Shown: positions 1 through 12,732, counted from the stretch's first letter. The stretch: 64,000 nt of DNA from Dolomedes plantarius (GCA_907164885.2 OU015496.1:163667850-163731849), one strand, 5' to 3'. Made by a program: numbers and translations. The notes: generated by a model from the sequence alone, not told the origin.

Positions 1-105
1 CGGTGCAGCTGAACGACCGGGTGCAGACGATCTGCCTTCCCGCTCCGCACCGGCGATTCGACCGGGCGCAAGTCAGGGCGGTGGGCTGGGGACGCACATC
101 CACAG
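1..105 (+). CDS. Serine protease (chymotrypsin fold), internal exon, partial at window edge
   Basis: The reading frame starting at base 3 encodes a stretch typical of trypsin-like proteases between the catalytic Asp and the third disulfide: VQLNDRVQTICLP followed by VGWGRT. The exon ends at 105 in phase 1, directly before a GTGAG splice donor at 106. His and Asp of the catalytic triad must be encoded upstream, outside the window. The open frame running past the donor to base 209 is intronic read-through. It joins the exons at 3189 and 5615, whose phases fit exactly. Family membership is secure from the motifs; the substrate is not known. Confidence 0.88.
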
Positions 106-384
106 GTGAGAAGGAGAAAGACCATTTTCGTTTGCTTAGAAAGGTTCTCGTTGCAGCAGATGCTTTGTATCTTGGCCACTCGCCCATTACTAGGCGTTTA
201 AAGAACTGATATTCATCTTTTCAGCAAAGTCCTGTCATTCCTCTTCGTTGCAAAGAAATTTCCTCAAATACAATTTATCTTATTTTGTAGTGTTATCCTT
301 ATAAAATGGAAAGGGTTGAAAAATCTAAAATATACTACTGAGGCAAAAAGGATGACCAAACTCCAAATAAAACAGCCATCTCTT

Positions 385-830
385 ATCCTGGTTAATATTT
401 ATTACCACGTTTTTATAAACTCGCTTTCTTGTTTGTTTGTTTGTGTGTGTGTTTGTCCAGTACAAATCTTGCAATCGATTTTTAACTAACTTCCCCACTA
501 TCTAGACATTTGAAACTTTTAGAATAGCCCAGAACACGATGACAATGCATTATTTTAATACTTTTAACCATCTTTAAGCAGAATTGAATTCATTTTCAGT
601 TAATTTTGTTTTGTAGAATGGTGCAGCCATCTATCGACCGGGACGGGAACGAAAAGTTAAACGCAAGTTAACTTGCAATCAACTTCATTTTCTTTCAAGT
701 TGATGGGATAATTCATCAAAGAAATTTTAAAAAAGTATTTAATAATGCATAGAATTGTCAAGTTTATATGATTCAACAGAAAATTTAAAAACATGTTATA
801 TAAAAAGTTCTTTTTATCTTGTAATTAATC
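385..830 (+). repeat. Dispersed repeat, copy 1 (unclassified)
   Basis: Much of this segment reappears in reverse complement at about 42690-43170. Shared landmarks are the tract around a run of TTTG units near 430, the AACTTTTAGAATAGC segment near 515, the TTTTCAGTTAATTTTG segment near 595 and the GTTATATAAAAAGTTC segment near 795. No coding potential and no clear termini were found, so the class is unknown. Confidence 0.55.
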
Positions 831-1540
831 ATTATCAAATCGTCCATTAAACGGACGCCATGCTCGATGGTTCCAACAAAGAGAGTGTTGAACACTGGTA
901 GAAAATTACAAGACAGAGCATGTTGAATATACATCAAAATATGGACGACTAACGCCCTCTACTCATGAAAAATACAATTAATTTCCGTCACAACTACTAC
1001 TTACTGCTCAATTCAATTGAATGCCCGTCCAACAGTTAAGGTATACGGATAATATGATAACTAATCGCCCCGAGAGCAATCCTGCTCAACTGGGGCACAC
1101 TGGCTCAAGGACTCCGGGGCCTCCATTCCCAAGCCTCAGACCGTCTAATATTTCATTAACAAAATTGTTTTTTAAAGTTTAGCAGTTTAGTACCAACCAC
1201 CATACCTGTGTTCACTTTTCCTTATTGTTTTCTTTCTTTTTCTTCTTCTTATTATTATTTTCTTTTTCTTATTTTTACAGATTGCATTATAATGCTTACA
1301 ATATCATTACACAACTAGCCACTGCGCGAACAGCATGGTCGTTTATAGTTTTATATTTTCTTTTGCAAAACAACTCAACTGAAAGTAACATATGTAAGGA
1401 ATGTTACCATTACCTATCATCATAAATATACGTTGTTAAGGGGTATTCTCCATAAGGCTGATTCTAAAACATCGTGAATAAAAAATTTGAATTTCCATTA
1501 CTTCAGACCGAGAAACCCAACACCAATGATTTTAAAAATT

Positions 1541-1800
1541 ACATCCCTCTCTGTATGTACTATTTTTCAAAATTAAGATATATACACTTTGTCATTACAT
1601 CAAATAAGAAATTGTTGGGGAAAAATTTTTTCACTTAAAAAATGGAGTAAAAATTCAGCAAGTACTAAATTATAGTGTGGATTGCATCACTCTCTGTATG
1701 TGCTATTGTTCACAATTCAGATATCTACACTTAATAATATAATAAATTGTTGGGAAATTTTCTTCAATTATAAAATGGAGTAAACATTCAGCAAGTACTG
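1541..1800. repeat. Two diverged direct repeats of about 130 bp
   Basis: Units begin near 1541 and 1681. Both contain TCTCTGTATGT, a conserved AAATTGTTGGG and end in AATGGAGTAAA followed by TTCAGCAAGTACT. They look like an old local duplication inside the protease intron. Confidence 0.6.
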
Positions 1801-2028
1801 AAAGAAGTTTAGAAAATTAACTATTACTGGCTGTCGGTTGCATTGCCAGCAACGGTTCAGCCTAACCTCGCGATCATTTATGTTCTCTGTTTCACGCCTC
1901 TCTCTTAATGAATTATTTCTTCTTCTCTTTCTTTCTTGAGTCTGTTCCCAATTTTCACTTGATCGTGCAGCTCGCTTTCGAGCATTCCTGATTTCAGTGC
2001 GTAAATCCATGTTGACTCGCGGTTTCAA
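1768..2028 (-). pseudogene. Arg/Glu-rich short reading frame, possible mobile-element remnant
   Basis: An 86-residue frame rich in Arg, Glu and Asn (for example KRAARSSENWEQTQERKRRR). Charged repeats of this type occur in multicopy arthropod proteins associated with mobile DNA. The composition is the only hint; there is no catalytic motif, and the C-terminal part overlaps the direct repeat at 1681-1800. It may equally be a chance frame. It sits antisense inside the protease intron. Confidence 0.2.
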
Positions 2029-3188
2029 ATTGCGGACGGCCGCTAATGTTTACATCTGGTAGTTGCAGCCGTTGCCATTCGGAGTGTAGAAATATCGTCG
2101 ATTTTCGTGCAGCATACCTACGCGTTTTGTATATATAGATTATTACTATTTCACTCAATTATTTTTCATAATCACATCAAATTTATATAGATACATATCA
2201 ACATGACAATATAATTTTACCTGACAATTACGTAATTACACCCACATAAATAAAATTTACTCTAATACATTTACATACCTACAATAATACAAATTTCTAC
2301 TGATTCAAACTTAAATATTTAATCTTGACTTTCTATTAAAACATAACAATACAATTTAACCCAATTATTTACACAATTATACATTTCTTTACACTAATGC
2401 CTATATACTAACTTTTGTGTAATTTCTAAAACCTTTCCAAATGTATAAACATTTTTGCAGCTACAGTGATTAAATAACACTTTACCAATACAATATATTG
2501 ATTTTTTTACAGACTCATATTATTAACCATTCTACTTCTTACATTCATTTATTTACTTGCAAGAAATCTCTTACAGCCTAAAAATTAATCGCAGCTGTTG
2601 TCAAGCTGGCCATCTTTTTAATATTATTATTGTCTATTTTTATATTCCTATAAATACTAATATTCTAGATATAGAAAACCCGAGTACAGCAGAATAGCTA
2701 ATGCGTAAACAAAATAGAAAACATTAGTCAAAAAGATGGATTTATAAATATCAAAGATGGTGAATTACATAGCTCCACGTGTTTTGCGCATTCCATAAGA
2801 ATTCCTAAACAGTAAAAATAGACAAGTAATTCTGTTCTACAAAGATTACTGATAGAAAGCTTTTTGTTCATATATCCCTCTCCTTATTTAAAAAGATCAC
2901 ATCAATATTTGAACTGCTTTCTCTTTTATGAAACTGTCTACTTATAGAAATTGTTTAAAAATAGAGACAAAAGGTCACTACAAAGAAATTTTTTCTTTCT
3001 ATGGGGATTCTATTGCACGTAAATGTCGATTTTAAACTCAGGTTTCACAGAAAATTTCGTTAAATGAAAGGCATAATTATATAGAAATTTCTTAAACAAA
3101 AATTATACTGCAACAGTTTTTGTGGGAGGAAATTAAAAAAAATCGATATGAAATGCTCCTTTTCTGATTTTTTATTTCCATGCAACAG

Positions 3189-3337
3189 ATGCTGAAGTTT
3201 CTCCTATGGAGTTAAGAACCACCGAGCTGCAAGTCATGAATCACGACCTCTGCAAAATGTTTTACAGACTTTACAACGCAACCATCACGGATAAACACAT
3301 TTGCGTCAACGCCAACAGGAATACAGGTGTCTGTTTC
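3189..3337 (+). CDS. Serine protease, second visible exon
   Basis: The exon follows a polypyrimidine tract and AG at 3187-3188 and ends before GTAAGT at 3338. It begins in phase 1 (completing an Asp codon with the last base of the previous exon) and ends in phase 0. It encodes 50 residues containing LRTTELQV, NHDLCKMFY, and the HICVNANRNTGVCF segment just before the active-site serine. By chymotrypsin numbering the residue six before the catalytic Ser is Gly (G-V-C-F-G-D-S), so the S1 pocket is not trypsin-like. A frameshifted paralogue of this exon lies at 26676-29205. Confidence 0.9.
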
Positions 3338-3594
3338 GTAAGTATAGAACCATTGCCCTGACTTTCGAGAAATTACAGTCGCTCAAAAGTACGACGCAAA
3401 CTTACCATATCGTTAAACGTTTACCCATAATATTTTAAATCCATTTCTTACCATATATCATTAAATTGCTTAGTAATCAAAAGTTGACTGTAGAGCTCCT
3501 AACTAACTAACCAACCGTTAAATTTCTTTATCCCATATCACTCCAGCTGAGAAATCGAATATCTCAAATGCTAACCGTAGAAAAATCTTCAACA

Positions 3595-3745
3595 GCTTTT
3601 TTCAAAATACATTTATTGTTCAACAATTTTTTTTTCAAATAGATCTATTATTCAAAATTTTTTTCAAAATACATCTATTGTTCATCAATTTTTTTTCGAA
3701 ATACATCTATTGATCAATAATGTTTTTTAAAATACATCAATTATA
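3595..3745. repeat. Minisatellite, period about 36-40 bp
   Basis: Four imperfect units containing AAATACATCTATTGTTCA followed by a run of T, read in succession within the protease intron. Confidence 0.65.
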
Positions 3746-4352
3746 CGACTATAATTTTTGGCCATAAATCAAAATCAACTAGATCCTCGTGCGTTTAACT
3801 AACGTATTGGGATATTTATTATTTGGCAATACTTCATATAAATCCTTTATATGTTTATGCCTTTATATCTTTAGAACAATTTTTTATATGAATAAGCTAA
3901 TTGGCAGTTAAATTAATTGTAATTAACACGTGAAAGATGTCATAATTTTGACATGTATTTACATCAATTTCATGAACTTGGTAATTATGATATAAATCGT
4001 TCACTTATGTACTATAGCATACACTGAGTTTGGTTAAGTAAATAAACTCTACTTGGATTACTACTACTTTTTGCTAATTCTAAGTTAGTTAGATAAAATT
4101 TAATAATTTTCTAATCAAAAATGTTATTAGATCTCATCTAAATACTTTATATGTATGATAAAATTACTATCTTGATAAATTTTCATAATAATAATAACGG
4201 TATAATTTTCGGCAAGGTACATTGATGTATCACCAGTTTGAGGTTCACTCTTTGTTTGTATGTACCTATAACTATTGGGTAGAATATAATTTTTTTAAGT
4301 ATTAACAACATTTAAAGACTCAACAAACCCGTTAATGAAAAATTTCCATCTA

Positions 4353-5240
4353 CAGGGTGATTTGAAATTCATAGTACAAACTTTAAGGATTGGTACAGGA
4401 CACTGTAACTATCATTTATTGTATAGGAATGTACGGATGCAAGTGGCGCGTTAAGGCACAAACACTGGAAAGAGACATGAAAGGAAAGAAAAATTGCTTA
4501 TTGACAACGTCGTTGATAAGTGCTATGTTTACAATAAGTATTTAAAACTGCGTCCACCAACAGTAATACCTGCTTGGCAGCGTCGATGGAGGGATTGATG
4601 TACAGTTTCAAAGATGACAAGTATTTTACGCACACGTGCAACAGCAACGGATATCCGAGTTACTAGATCCTCAACAGAATTTACTGGAGTCGCATAAACG
4701 TGACTCTTCAGGTGTCCTCATAAAAAGTAATCAAGGCTCGATAAATCAGGAGATCGGGGTGGCAATGGACTGGTCCAGCACGCCCAATCCATTGCTCCCC
4801 AAAAGTGGCATCCAGGTAACTGCATACAATAGTGCTGAAATGGGATAGTGCCCCATCATGCTGAAACCACTGTTGGTCCGGTAATCGTCTATGAGGAAAG
4901 CGCTCCTAATACATTCATAGCGTAACTTTTTCATTACCATTTGCTGAACATGAAATTAATGTCTGTTTTTTCGTCATACGTAAAGTCTCCCATCACGGAC
5001 GACAGCACAATTGAGAATGTTGTGTTCCGCAGATGCATGTTGATGGGTGACAAACTACCTACTGCTCTCTACCGACAACGGAACCAACCAATTACTACAT
5101 TTTTTATTCATTTCCTGCCTCTTTCCAGTGTTTGTGCCTCAACGCGTCACTTGCACCCATACATCCCTATACAACAAATGATTGTTACACTGTGCTGTAC
5201 GAACCCTCAAAGTTTGTACCATGAATTTGAAATCATCCTA
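4353..5240 (-). mobile_element. Decayed Tc1/mariner-type transposon with ~125-bp terminal inverted repeats
   Basis: The ends CAGGGTGATTTGAAATTC (left) and its near reverse complement GAATTTGAAATCATCCT (right) extend into inverted repeats of about 125 bp, both including the CAGTGTTTGTGCCT block. Left flank is TA. On the - strand around 4730-4890 the sequence still shows WFQHDGALSHF, the second-aspartate region of a mariner-like transposase, followed by WIGRAGP and then a frameshift before the third catalytic residue. It is about 890 bp long, so internally deleted compared with a normal 1.3-kb mariner. It resembles the transposase type at 34973-36416. Confidence 0.75.
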
Positions 5241-5398
5241 TTTAGTTATTTACTTACCGACTGTAATTAATATAATATCATATAATCTAGATTAGATCTC
5301 TCAAATCTGTGACGCTGTTATAGAGGCGAGCTGAGGATGCGGGAACTTCTTCTGGCCACGCACGAGGTTCTGTGGCAAACCATGGATAAGTAAAACTC

Positions 5399-5532
<134 letters not shown>

Positions 5533-5614
5533 TTACATCAGAATGAATAACTGAATGTCTTCAGCCTTGAACATATTAATTGATTCTTAGTTACCTTTTT
5601 TGTTCATTCACCAG

Positions 5615-5806
5615 GGAGATTCGGGCGGTCCTCTGGCGTACAACGACACGGCCAGTGGTCGAGTAATCACCATCGGCGTGGCTTCGTTCATAAACCCCTT
5701 CGGATGCGGCGTCCAGTACCTGCCCAGTGCCTACGGGGCGAACTCAGAATTCACGGACTGGCTAGTGGCCACGGCGGGAGACGACGTGGAGTTATGTTTT
5801 GTGTAG
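5615..5806 (+). CDS. Serine protease, terminal exon with catalytic serine
   Basis: The exon starts in phase 0 after CACCAG at 5614 and ends at TAG 5804-5806. It begins GDSGGPL, the catalytic-Ser motif, then GVASF and FGCGVQYLPSAYGANSEFTDWL, which match the 215-245 region of chymotrypsin-like proteases, with a 10-residue acidic tail (TAGDDVELCFV) containing a Cys. The usual Gly before Val/Tyr near position 226 is replaced by Ser-Ala-Tyr. With Gly at 189, this suggests chymotrypsin-, elastase- or collagenase-like rather than trypsin-like specificity; that is inference. Exon phases agree with the two preceding exons, and the frame is intact, so the gene is probably functional. Confidence 0.92.
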   Translation, partial: GDSGGPLAYNDTASGRVITIGVASFINPFGCGVQYLPSAYGANSEFTDWLVATAGDDVELCFV

Positions 5807-6644
5807 GATGTGACAAGTGAATACGTCAGAAAAAAATACTATCCCCAACACCTTCAACTTCCATACATCGAACTCCTCAAAACGATTCTTCTGATTTTGT
5901 GACTAACGAATACCACAGACAATAGCTTAACTGGAGAGTTTTATGAATATGTAGCTGTTCTTTTTGGTTTTTTCTATGCGGAGTAAATTTTTATGAGCAT
6001 ATTGTTCCAACTAATTCTTTCTTACGCCTAACCTAATATGTGTGTAGATTACAGAAAATTGCTCTTTGGTTATGAAATAGGAAAACTATATTCTCGTAAA
6101 AGAAATTCTAGTATCAGTGTAGCTAAATTTATATGATCAGTTCTTCTGGAATACACTCAAAAAAAAATAGAGGAGAGGAGGGTATTGTGGAATAGTCGGG
6201 TAATATGGAATACCGAGGTTTCGGCTCTGTTTGGTGCTGCTATCATGTGCGAATACCATGAACTATTCAAGAAAGAACTCTCATGATGCAGTGCACTGAG
6301 AGTTGTTATTGTCGTACCACTCGCTAGAGAATAAAAGGTGTTTTGTGATTTTCAAGAGTTTTTGCAGGTAAGTTTTCAAACATTTTAACCTACTAGTACA
6401 CATGTGACTTGAACATTGATGTTAAGCATAATGTACACTAAAATAATTGTTGTTTGTTATACTGAGGTCGCTTTTTAGCTGACAATGTTTTGTCCATCAG
6501 TTTAAAGGTTTATTTTCCATAATGGCGTGTCGGGTATTATGGAATACTAGGTATTCCATGATCCCTTTAGAGACAGGAAAGCTGAATCTTCTGTAATAAC
6601 CTACTCCCCATATAAAAATAGAGTTAGAGGATGAACTGAAAGAA

Positions 6645-7000
6645 AAGGACATAAAGAAGGAACCAGAAGCTTCAAAACAACAAAAGAAACCGAACATTCA
6701 AAGACCTCCTGTTAAGAAATTAAACTTAGACTGACCTTCTAGACCTACACCTACTAGAGATTACTCCTGTGTTAGCAGCGATGAATCGTTCCATTCTGAT
6801 GTATTATCTGAAATGGACTTCATGCGATCAACTTAAGAACAGGAAAACAAAGACGCTGAATATATCATGTGTAACGGAAAATTCTCCTAAGATCAAGGAG
6901 GAGAAATTTTGGTTCAATGCTTCAGCTGTTCTCTGTGGGCTCTCCTTGACTATACCGGAGCAGAGAAAGATTATATCTGTGACTTTTGTAGATAGACTAG
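6645..7000 (+). pseudogene. Pogo-type transposase C-terminus, stop-interrupted
   Basis: In one frame (with in-frame stops at about 6732, 6835 and 6893) the translation runs through a Lys-rich tract, a Ser/Asp-rich linker and a Cys-rich module: C-N-G-K, then QCFSC, then CDFCR before a stop at about 6999. The order matches the end of pogo-like transposases carrying a zinc-finger tail. No nuclease motif remains. Confidence 0.6.
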
Positions 7001-7129
7001 AAGCAGAAATGACATGCACATAATCTTAAAAATATGGTTTTTATACTTAAAAATAACTATGTTTTATGAAGTCTAATTAGTTTTTCAACGGTTTAAACCA
7101 CCTATTCTGTATTACCCGATTATTTCATA

Positions 7130-7611
7130 CTAGCGGCCCGTCCCGACTTTGTCCGGGTTGAACAAAATATTATACCGATAAATTTCCAGTTGATAGCCAA
7201 TAAATTGTAAATAATTTTTACCTTAATAATAAATTAAATAATACCTTAAATTAATATTACGTTAGTTAATAATTAAAGTTAATTTTTTAAAAGGAAAATG
7301 CGTGCCGGAGAACGGCTAGGTTCGAACCGCTACCGTCAGAACAGAAGCCCACCGCGATAGTACCACGCTAAGGATCGTTGAAGCCTTCGGCACAAAAAGC
7401 GGTAGAGGACAGTAGCGGTAACAATGGAGATTGTTAGGATTAAGCCCCTAACTTTATTTCTACTGATCAGATATACATAATATATAGCCTATGTCCATCT
7501 GCAATAATGTACCTTTCAAACAGTGAAGGAATTTTTCAAATAGGTGCAGTGGTTCTGGAGATTACCCTCCACATACAAAATTGCTCTCTCTCTTTATATA
7601 TAAGTATAGAT
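7130..7611. repeat. Dispersed repeat nested in the pogo element, with tRNA-like segment
   Basis: Begins CTAGCGGCCCGTCCCGACTT and ends in an A/T-rich TATATATAAGTATAGAT tail, separating the pogo subterminal repeats from their end. At 7305-7395 the - strand reads like a tRNA-derived promoter, with TTAGCGTGGTA as a possible A box and GGTTCGAACC as B box. The class is not certain: SINE-like or another short non-autonomous repeat. Confidence 0.5.
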
Positions 7612-7800
7612 TAACCTCCATTTGTAACTTTTTAAAAATAATTTTTTATAACAACAAAATAAATAGTATTATTTTACAAGTGACAGTTCATTACAATTAG
7701 TTATAGTCTGTACTCATGGTGATTTTGGGATTTTTATTCAAAAACCAGTTAAGTTATTTTTATAAATGTAAATGGTATTCCATAATACCCTCCTCTCCTC

Positions 7801-8580
7801 TACTTATAAAGGATTCGAAAGTTAAGTCGGCCACCGCTAAAAGCGTATACGGCAAATTTATACTACTAATATCTGATCGCAACGACAGCAATCCCCTCGA
7901 TGCCAGTTCCGCAGGACCAGACATCCGGTCCCGCCCTCGGCCCCTGTGTCCAGCCGGGCCAAGACCTTCATCCGAATAGTTCAGTAACAACAAGATACAC
8001 CCCGCACCATGCCGACGACCAGAACCCATGAGCGCAATGCGACAGGTACTTATGCAGGGTGGTTATGCCAATTAATTTAGATTTAAAAAATCTAAATAGT
8101 TTTACGATTAAATATTTAAATTATTAACATTTAATAAGTTCGCTTAAAATTACCCAGGTTCGTTTTTTCCAGCATGTAAACTCTGTAGAAAAAGAGACAC
8201 AACTAAATGTTTTAAATGATGAGAGGAGTCTAATTAAAATTAAATAACTGAAATTTATTTGTATATAAGTTTTAGTACATTCTATACATAATCATTCGAT
8301 ACATTTTTTAAATACACAATCTAATATCAAAACTTCCATAAATTTAATAGAATACGTGGTATTCTTTAAATAATGAATTATTGGGTCCTCACCAAAATCG
8401 GAATCATTTATGTGATATTAAATTTAAATTATTTTAAAATTTAAGTACTGTTCTTCAAGAGAAAAGTAATGACTGACTTACCCAAAATCGGCTTGGCTAA
8501 GGAGCTGACATCGCGCTCTCTAACGTAGTCGCAGAGTGAGCTCGAGAGCACCACCGCAGAGCGGTTAATCGGGCCCGCAG
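7801..8580. other. Non-coding DNA, no assignable feature
   Basis: AT-rich apart from a GC-richer patch at 7860-8050 that is open in both directions but has no recognisable motif, and a GC-rich patch at 8500-8580. Confidence 0.5.
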
Positions 8581-8584
8581 GCCC

Positions 8585-8705
8585 TCCAGCTCTCTGCAAT
8601 CTAATTTCTGCCTCTTTTCAATCTCATCTCCGTCTCTTTTCAATCTCATCTCTGTCTCTTTTCAGTCTCATCTCTGTCTCTTTTCAATCTCATCTCTCCC
8701 TTTTC
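8585..8705. repeat. Pyrimidine-rich minisatellite, 25-26 bp x 5
   Basis: Successive units of TCTCTTTTCAATCTCATCTC with small changes. Nearly all purines are on the opposite strand, giving marked strand asymmetry. The same CT-rich bias fades out to about 8820. Confidence 0.85.
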
Positions 8706-9264
8706 GAATCCTAGTCCCCTCTTAATACCAATCTCAATTTTCCATATCCGTCTCTACCTTCCAATCATAATATTTTCTTCTCCATCTAAACTCCACCTAC
8801 GTCTTACAACTTTATCCTAGTGGCTGTAACATTTTTCTTTATAAATTCACAAAATCTCATTGGGCCTATTTTCTCCTACTTTCTGCATCCCGTTCCTTTC
8901 CTTCATTTTTCTTTATATTTTATTTTTCTTAAATCTCCCCTCTCTAACCTTTCTATGACTAAACAATACTTACTGATTCCAGTAATTCTTATATTCCATA
9001 TTCTAAGAGGCTTTCGGCTGACCCCTCGTCTAAAAACTCTTTTCATTTCGCCGCCGTACAGTAGAGTATTTGTAGCAAAACCCTGGCCAAAAATATTTTT
9101 CATGTGTTTTAAAGTTAAAACCATTGCTTTTGACTTTTAACTTACCTTGTAATAGTAAATACTCCCTTTTTTGTAAAAAAATTTTTAAAAAATTAATAAT
9201 TCAAAAATTTAAAATTCTTAAAATTAAATTTTTTTATAAAAATTAGCTTTATAAATCAATCTTT

Positions 9265-9267
<3 letters not shown>

Positions 9268-9313
<46 letters not shown>
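9268..9313. repeat. (TA)n microsatellite
   Basis: About 46 bp of alternating TA. The flanking 8820-9260 and 9320-9940 show no gene-like structure. Confidence 0.95.
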
Positions 9314-9316
<3 letters not shown>

Positions 9317-9948
9317 CATTTAATAGTTGCCAAAGTTTAGTAACTATAGGGATCTTAGTTCTCTAGTGACTTCAGAAGCTTAACTTTTTCAATTTGATTC
9401 TCCTGAAGTCTGACCTTCGTCATCTTCTTCAAATTCATCTTCTTCATCACTCTTATTTCTTAAAACTTTTTTTTTTGCCTCAAAGGCTTAAGAAGAAATA
9501 AAGTTTTATATGTTAACAAGATTTATACAGATTACATCTATAGTTGTAAGTCATTTTCAAATCATACCCGTCAAGAAATTATCATGAAAATAAAAAAGGG
9601 TTCTTTATAAAAAAAATTCTATATAAAAATGGCAGCTGTTTGCGGAACATTTTTTCCTTGAAATAGACTCTCAATACTATAACCATGACGATTGTAATTG
9701 AAATTAGGTCCGACAAGCCCCGACACACCTTCATAAAGCTTTAAGAAACTTAAATTACAGCTAAATTGATTTTAAAAAACATTTTTCAAGTTTTCAATTT
9801 TTTTCAATATGTCAATAATAAAACTAAGTAAATTATTATATATTTTAAAACAAAGCTCTTACCTTTTTTTTAACACGCAAACCTGATTTAATTTCAAAAC
9901 ATTAATTCTTAACGCCACAAAAAAATATAGATTTAAACTAACAACAAA

Positions 9949-10372
9949 GCTGAAACGCAATCAAATGATACGTCCATTCGCAAAGAAATCTGTTCTTCAA
10001 CTGAGGCTAGAAACTGCTGAGTGTTACTTATGCTGCTGGAAATGATGTAATTCACTCAGCAGTTTGTTAGAAATGATAAAATGCGCTTTTTACAATTATT
10101 GTGTAATTTTTAATTTTTACACTTTTGCCAAGTTTTTGCGTCAAATACTTCACTGTCCGTCGGTTACTTATTCAAAGGAAACGTTTTTCCCTCTTCACCA
10201 TAAATAAAAAAAAGCTGAAACGCAATCAAATGGCATGCCCATTCGCAAAGAAATTTATTCTTCAACTGAGGCTAGAAACTGCTGAGTGTTACTTATGCTG
10301 CTGGAAATGATGTGATTTACTCAGCAGTTTGTTAGAAATGATAAAATGCACTTTTTACAATTATTTGTAAAA
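9949..10372. repeat. Tandem duplication, about 262-bp period
   Basis: The block starting AGCTGAAACGCAATCAAATG at about 9949 recurs at about 10211 with few changes and runs about 160 bp each time. Each unit carries a loose inverted repeat (CTGCTGAGTG ... CTCAGCAG), so the single strand could fold. No coding frame is conserved between copies. Confidence 0.8.
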
Positions 10373-11140
10373 AATGATTTTCAAAATTACCCCTTTCTCG
10401 TATTGACCCCTATAACCGGCTAATCTCTAACCTTCCTCTCCGTGTACAATTTTAAGGCTTAGCCTCCTTTTAACTTATTTCTTAACCTTTTCAAAACTTT
10501 TTACAATGTATAAATCAATATTAAAATGGCTCGCAGCTGCTAAATATTGCCGAGAAACCCTTGCTAGGCTTGAAAAGCCAACACTTACGCCTAACTCTTT
10601 CTAACAAACTAACTTCAATTTAATTCACATCATATCCGTGTCAACGCCGTTAGCAATTCCATTATTTATACAGTACATCTAACTAATACGACAGATATCA
10701 GCAAACCATCGAGACCCATCCCCCGGAAGGCCCATCTGCTTATAAATCATTGATCTAACTTCTTTCAAATTAACCTCATAATTCTATTTCCTGGTTGCAC
10801 CTGGACCTTACCTTTATTTTATTTACAATCTTACGTTATAAGGGTGTTTTACAGTACTTTACAGGAATAATTTACATATCACTAACATTATGCAAGGTTA
10901 TTATCGATTACAATATTTACAATATTATTTACAGTATATTACAACATTGTTTTCAAAATTATAAAATAGTGTAAAATTTCTCTATAGCCAAGTATCGGAT
11001 TACAGCGCCATCTGGAGGTTTATATGAGAACTCTAAGAGTACTGTCACGTTCTTACATTTACTCATTCAAGTAATAAAAGCATTGAAATAATAAAAAATG
11101 TAACATCAAACCTAGTAAAGCAAAATAGGGAAGAAAATCT
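10373..11140. other. Non-coding DNA, no assignable feature
   Basis: AT-rich unique-looking sequence. I find no frame with family motifs, no termini and no RNA gene. Confidence 0.5.
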
Positions 11141-11416
11141 TTATACATTCACCCTAAATAATTATAGCACCTACTACTTATTTATAACGAGTATTGAAAG
11201 GTTTTTCTTTATACATTCACCTTAAATAATTATAGTATTCTAACATTTATTTATAACGAATATTGAAAAGTTTTTCTTCATACATTCACCTTAAATAATT
11301 ATAGGATTCTACTACTTATTTATAACAAATATTGAAAGGTTTTTTCTTTATACATTCACCTTAAATAATTATAGCATTCTAATACTTATTTATAACGAAT
11401 ATTGGAAAGTTTTTCT
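11141..11416. repeat. Minisatellite, 68-70 bp x 4
   Basis: ACATTCACC starts at 11145, 11213, 11282 and 11352, each followed by TAAATAATTATAG and TTATTTATAACGA and ending in a GTTTTTCTT run. Units differ by a handful of bases. Confidence 0.92.
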
Positions 11417-12540
11417 TACCTGACCTCGAATTCCTGTTATAATTGAATTCTTTTAACCGTTTTTAAGAGGTTAGGAATTTTTATAACGGCGTTATTTTAT
11501 ATTATTATAACGGAGGAACGGTATTCTCCAAGAGTGGAGAAAAAGAAAGCACATTTCCGACCGAAATAGGGGGGAAAATTTACATTGCAACATTAACGAT
11601 TTGAATGAAAATTAAATTGAAAATTTAGACACCATATATCATAAACATTGAGTTGCAAGCATATGGAAATTAGAAATACCGATAATTCCCGAATTCGGAA
11701 ATGCCAGGAAGTTTTTAGCAAAAAGAATTTTTAAAAATAATATCTAAATCAAAAAATTAAGTTTTGAAGGTAGTACTAAAAACAACAAATTGTGGTACAT
11801 AAAAAAAGTTTGAATATTGAAGCTTTGAGCTTAAATTTTTTTATATTTCAGATGCACTTTTTTTTTTTTTCAACGAGAAGTAGAGAGTTAGGATGTCATC
11901 AAATCTAATTCTATAGATTAGACTTACTGAAGCTCGGATATGCTTTTATATGTGATCTGAGAAAAAAAATTAAGGTATTTGCCTTTAAAGACACGTTTTT
12001 TTTTAAACTAAAAATTTTAATTGATTTATCTCTTGTAGGATAGACCAAAAACGGTGCTCAATGGGATTAAATCAGTAATGATACGGGACACCTCATCCGA
12101 GTAAAAATAAATAAAATGAGTTTTAAATAAAATAGAGCTACGAGACATTAGTGTTTTTACTATTCCGTGGTTCATCTTTCCTGGAAAGCTCTGATAAAAG
12201 CTAGAAAATTCGTGTCCGATTTCACTTACTGCCTTTTGTCGGACGAAAAACAAGTCTTTTGTTTCCGAGAAAACTTTTTCAGTAAAATGACGCGCGCGTG
12301 CTTTCTTGACAATGCAAGCTCAGGTATTTCGGGACTTTATAAAACTCTATAAGAGAGAAAAAAGGCTTGGTATTTTGAATGGTGGAAAATCAACCGTCGA
12401 AATTAAAAGTATTTTTTGACAAACGCAAAGAAATTACTTCTAAAAATAAAGATTCATTAATTCTGATTCTGAGATTGTGTAGAGAAGGCTCAAATAGGAA
12501 GATAGAACGACCTTATTAAACTGCCCCCCCCCAAAAAAAA
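11417..12540. other. Non-coding DNA, no assignable feature
   Basis: AT-rich with homopolymer runs. Short frames at 12026-12352 have no recognisable motif. Confidence 0.45.
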
Positions 12541-12546
12541 ACAAAT

Positions 12547-12732
<186 letters not shown>

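Larger units (their letters stand above)
106..3188 (+). other. Protease intron, repeat-containing
   Basis: The intron opens with GTGAG and closes with AG after a T-rich tract at about 3160-3188. It contains a dispersed repeat (385-830), a pair of direct repeats (1541-1800) and a short Arg/Glu-rich reading frame on the - strand (1768-2028). Nothing else recognisable is seen; 2030-3160 is plain AT-rich DNA. Confidence 0.75.
6170..7800 (+). mobile_element. Pogo-like DNA transposon, internally deleted, TA-flanked
   Basis: Termini GAGGAGAGGAGGGTATT (6170) and AATACCCTCCTCTCCTC (7800) are perfect inverted repeats flanked by TA on each side. Subterminal copies of TCGGGTAATATGGAATA and its complement occur at both ends. 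On the + strand at 6645-6999 lies the 3' end of a transposase gene with stops: a basic segment, an acidic Ser-rich segment, and CNGKFS followed by VQCFSCSLWA and YICDFCR, the Cys-rich C-terminal finger typical of some pogo/Tigger-type transposases. The DDE core is missing. A second repeat has inserted at 7130-7611. Confidence 0.75.

Noticed and set aside
1225..1425. Phe-rich 66-residue frame
   Set aside because: It encodes a T-rich low-complexity tract in the protease intron.
4636..5270. Two + strand frames in the second protease intron
   Set aside because: The real coding signal is on the other strand (mariner transposase remnant); these are shadows of it and of the inverted repeat.
7716..8029. 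Opposed open frames in a GC-richer patch
   Set aside because: Neither shows a motif, and the first part overlaps the end of the pogo element.
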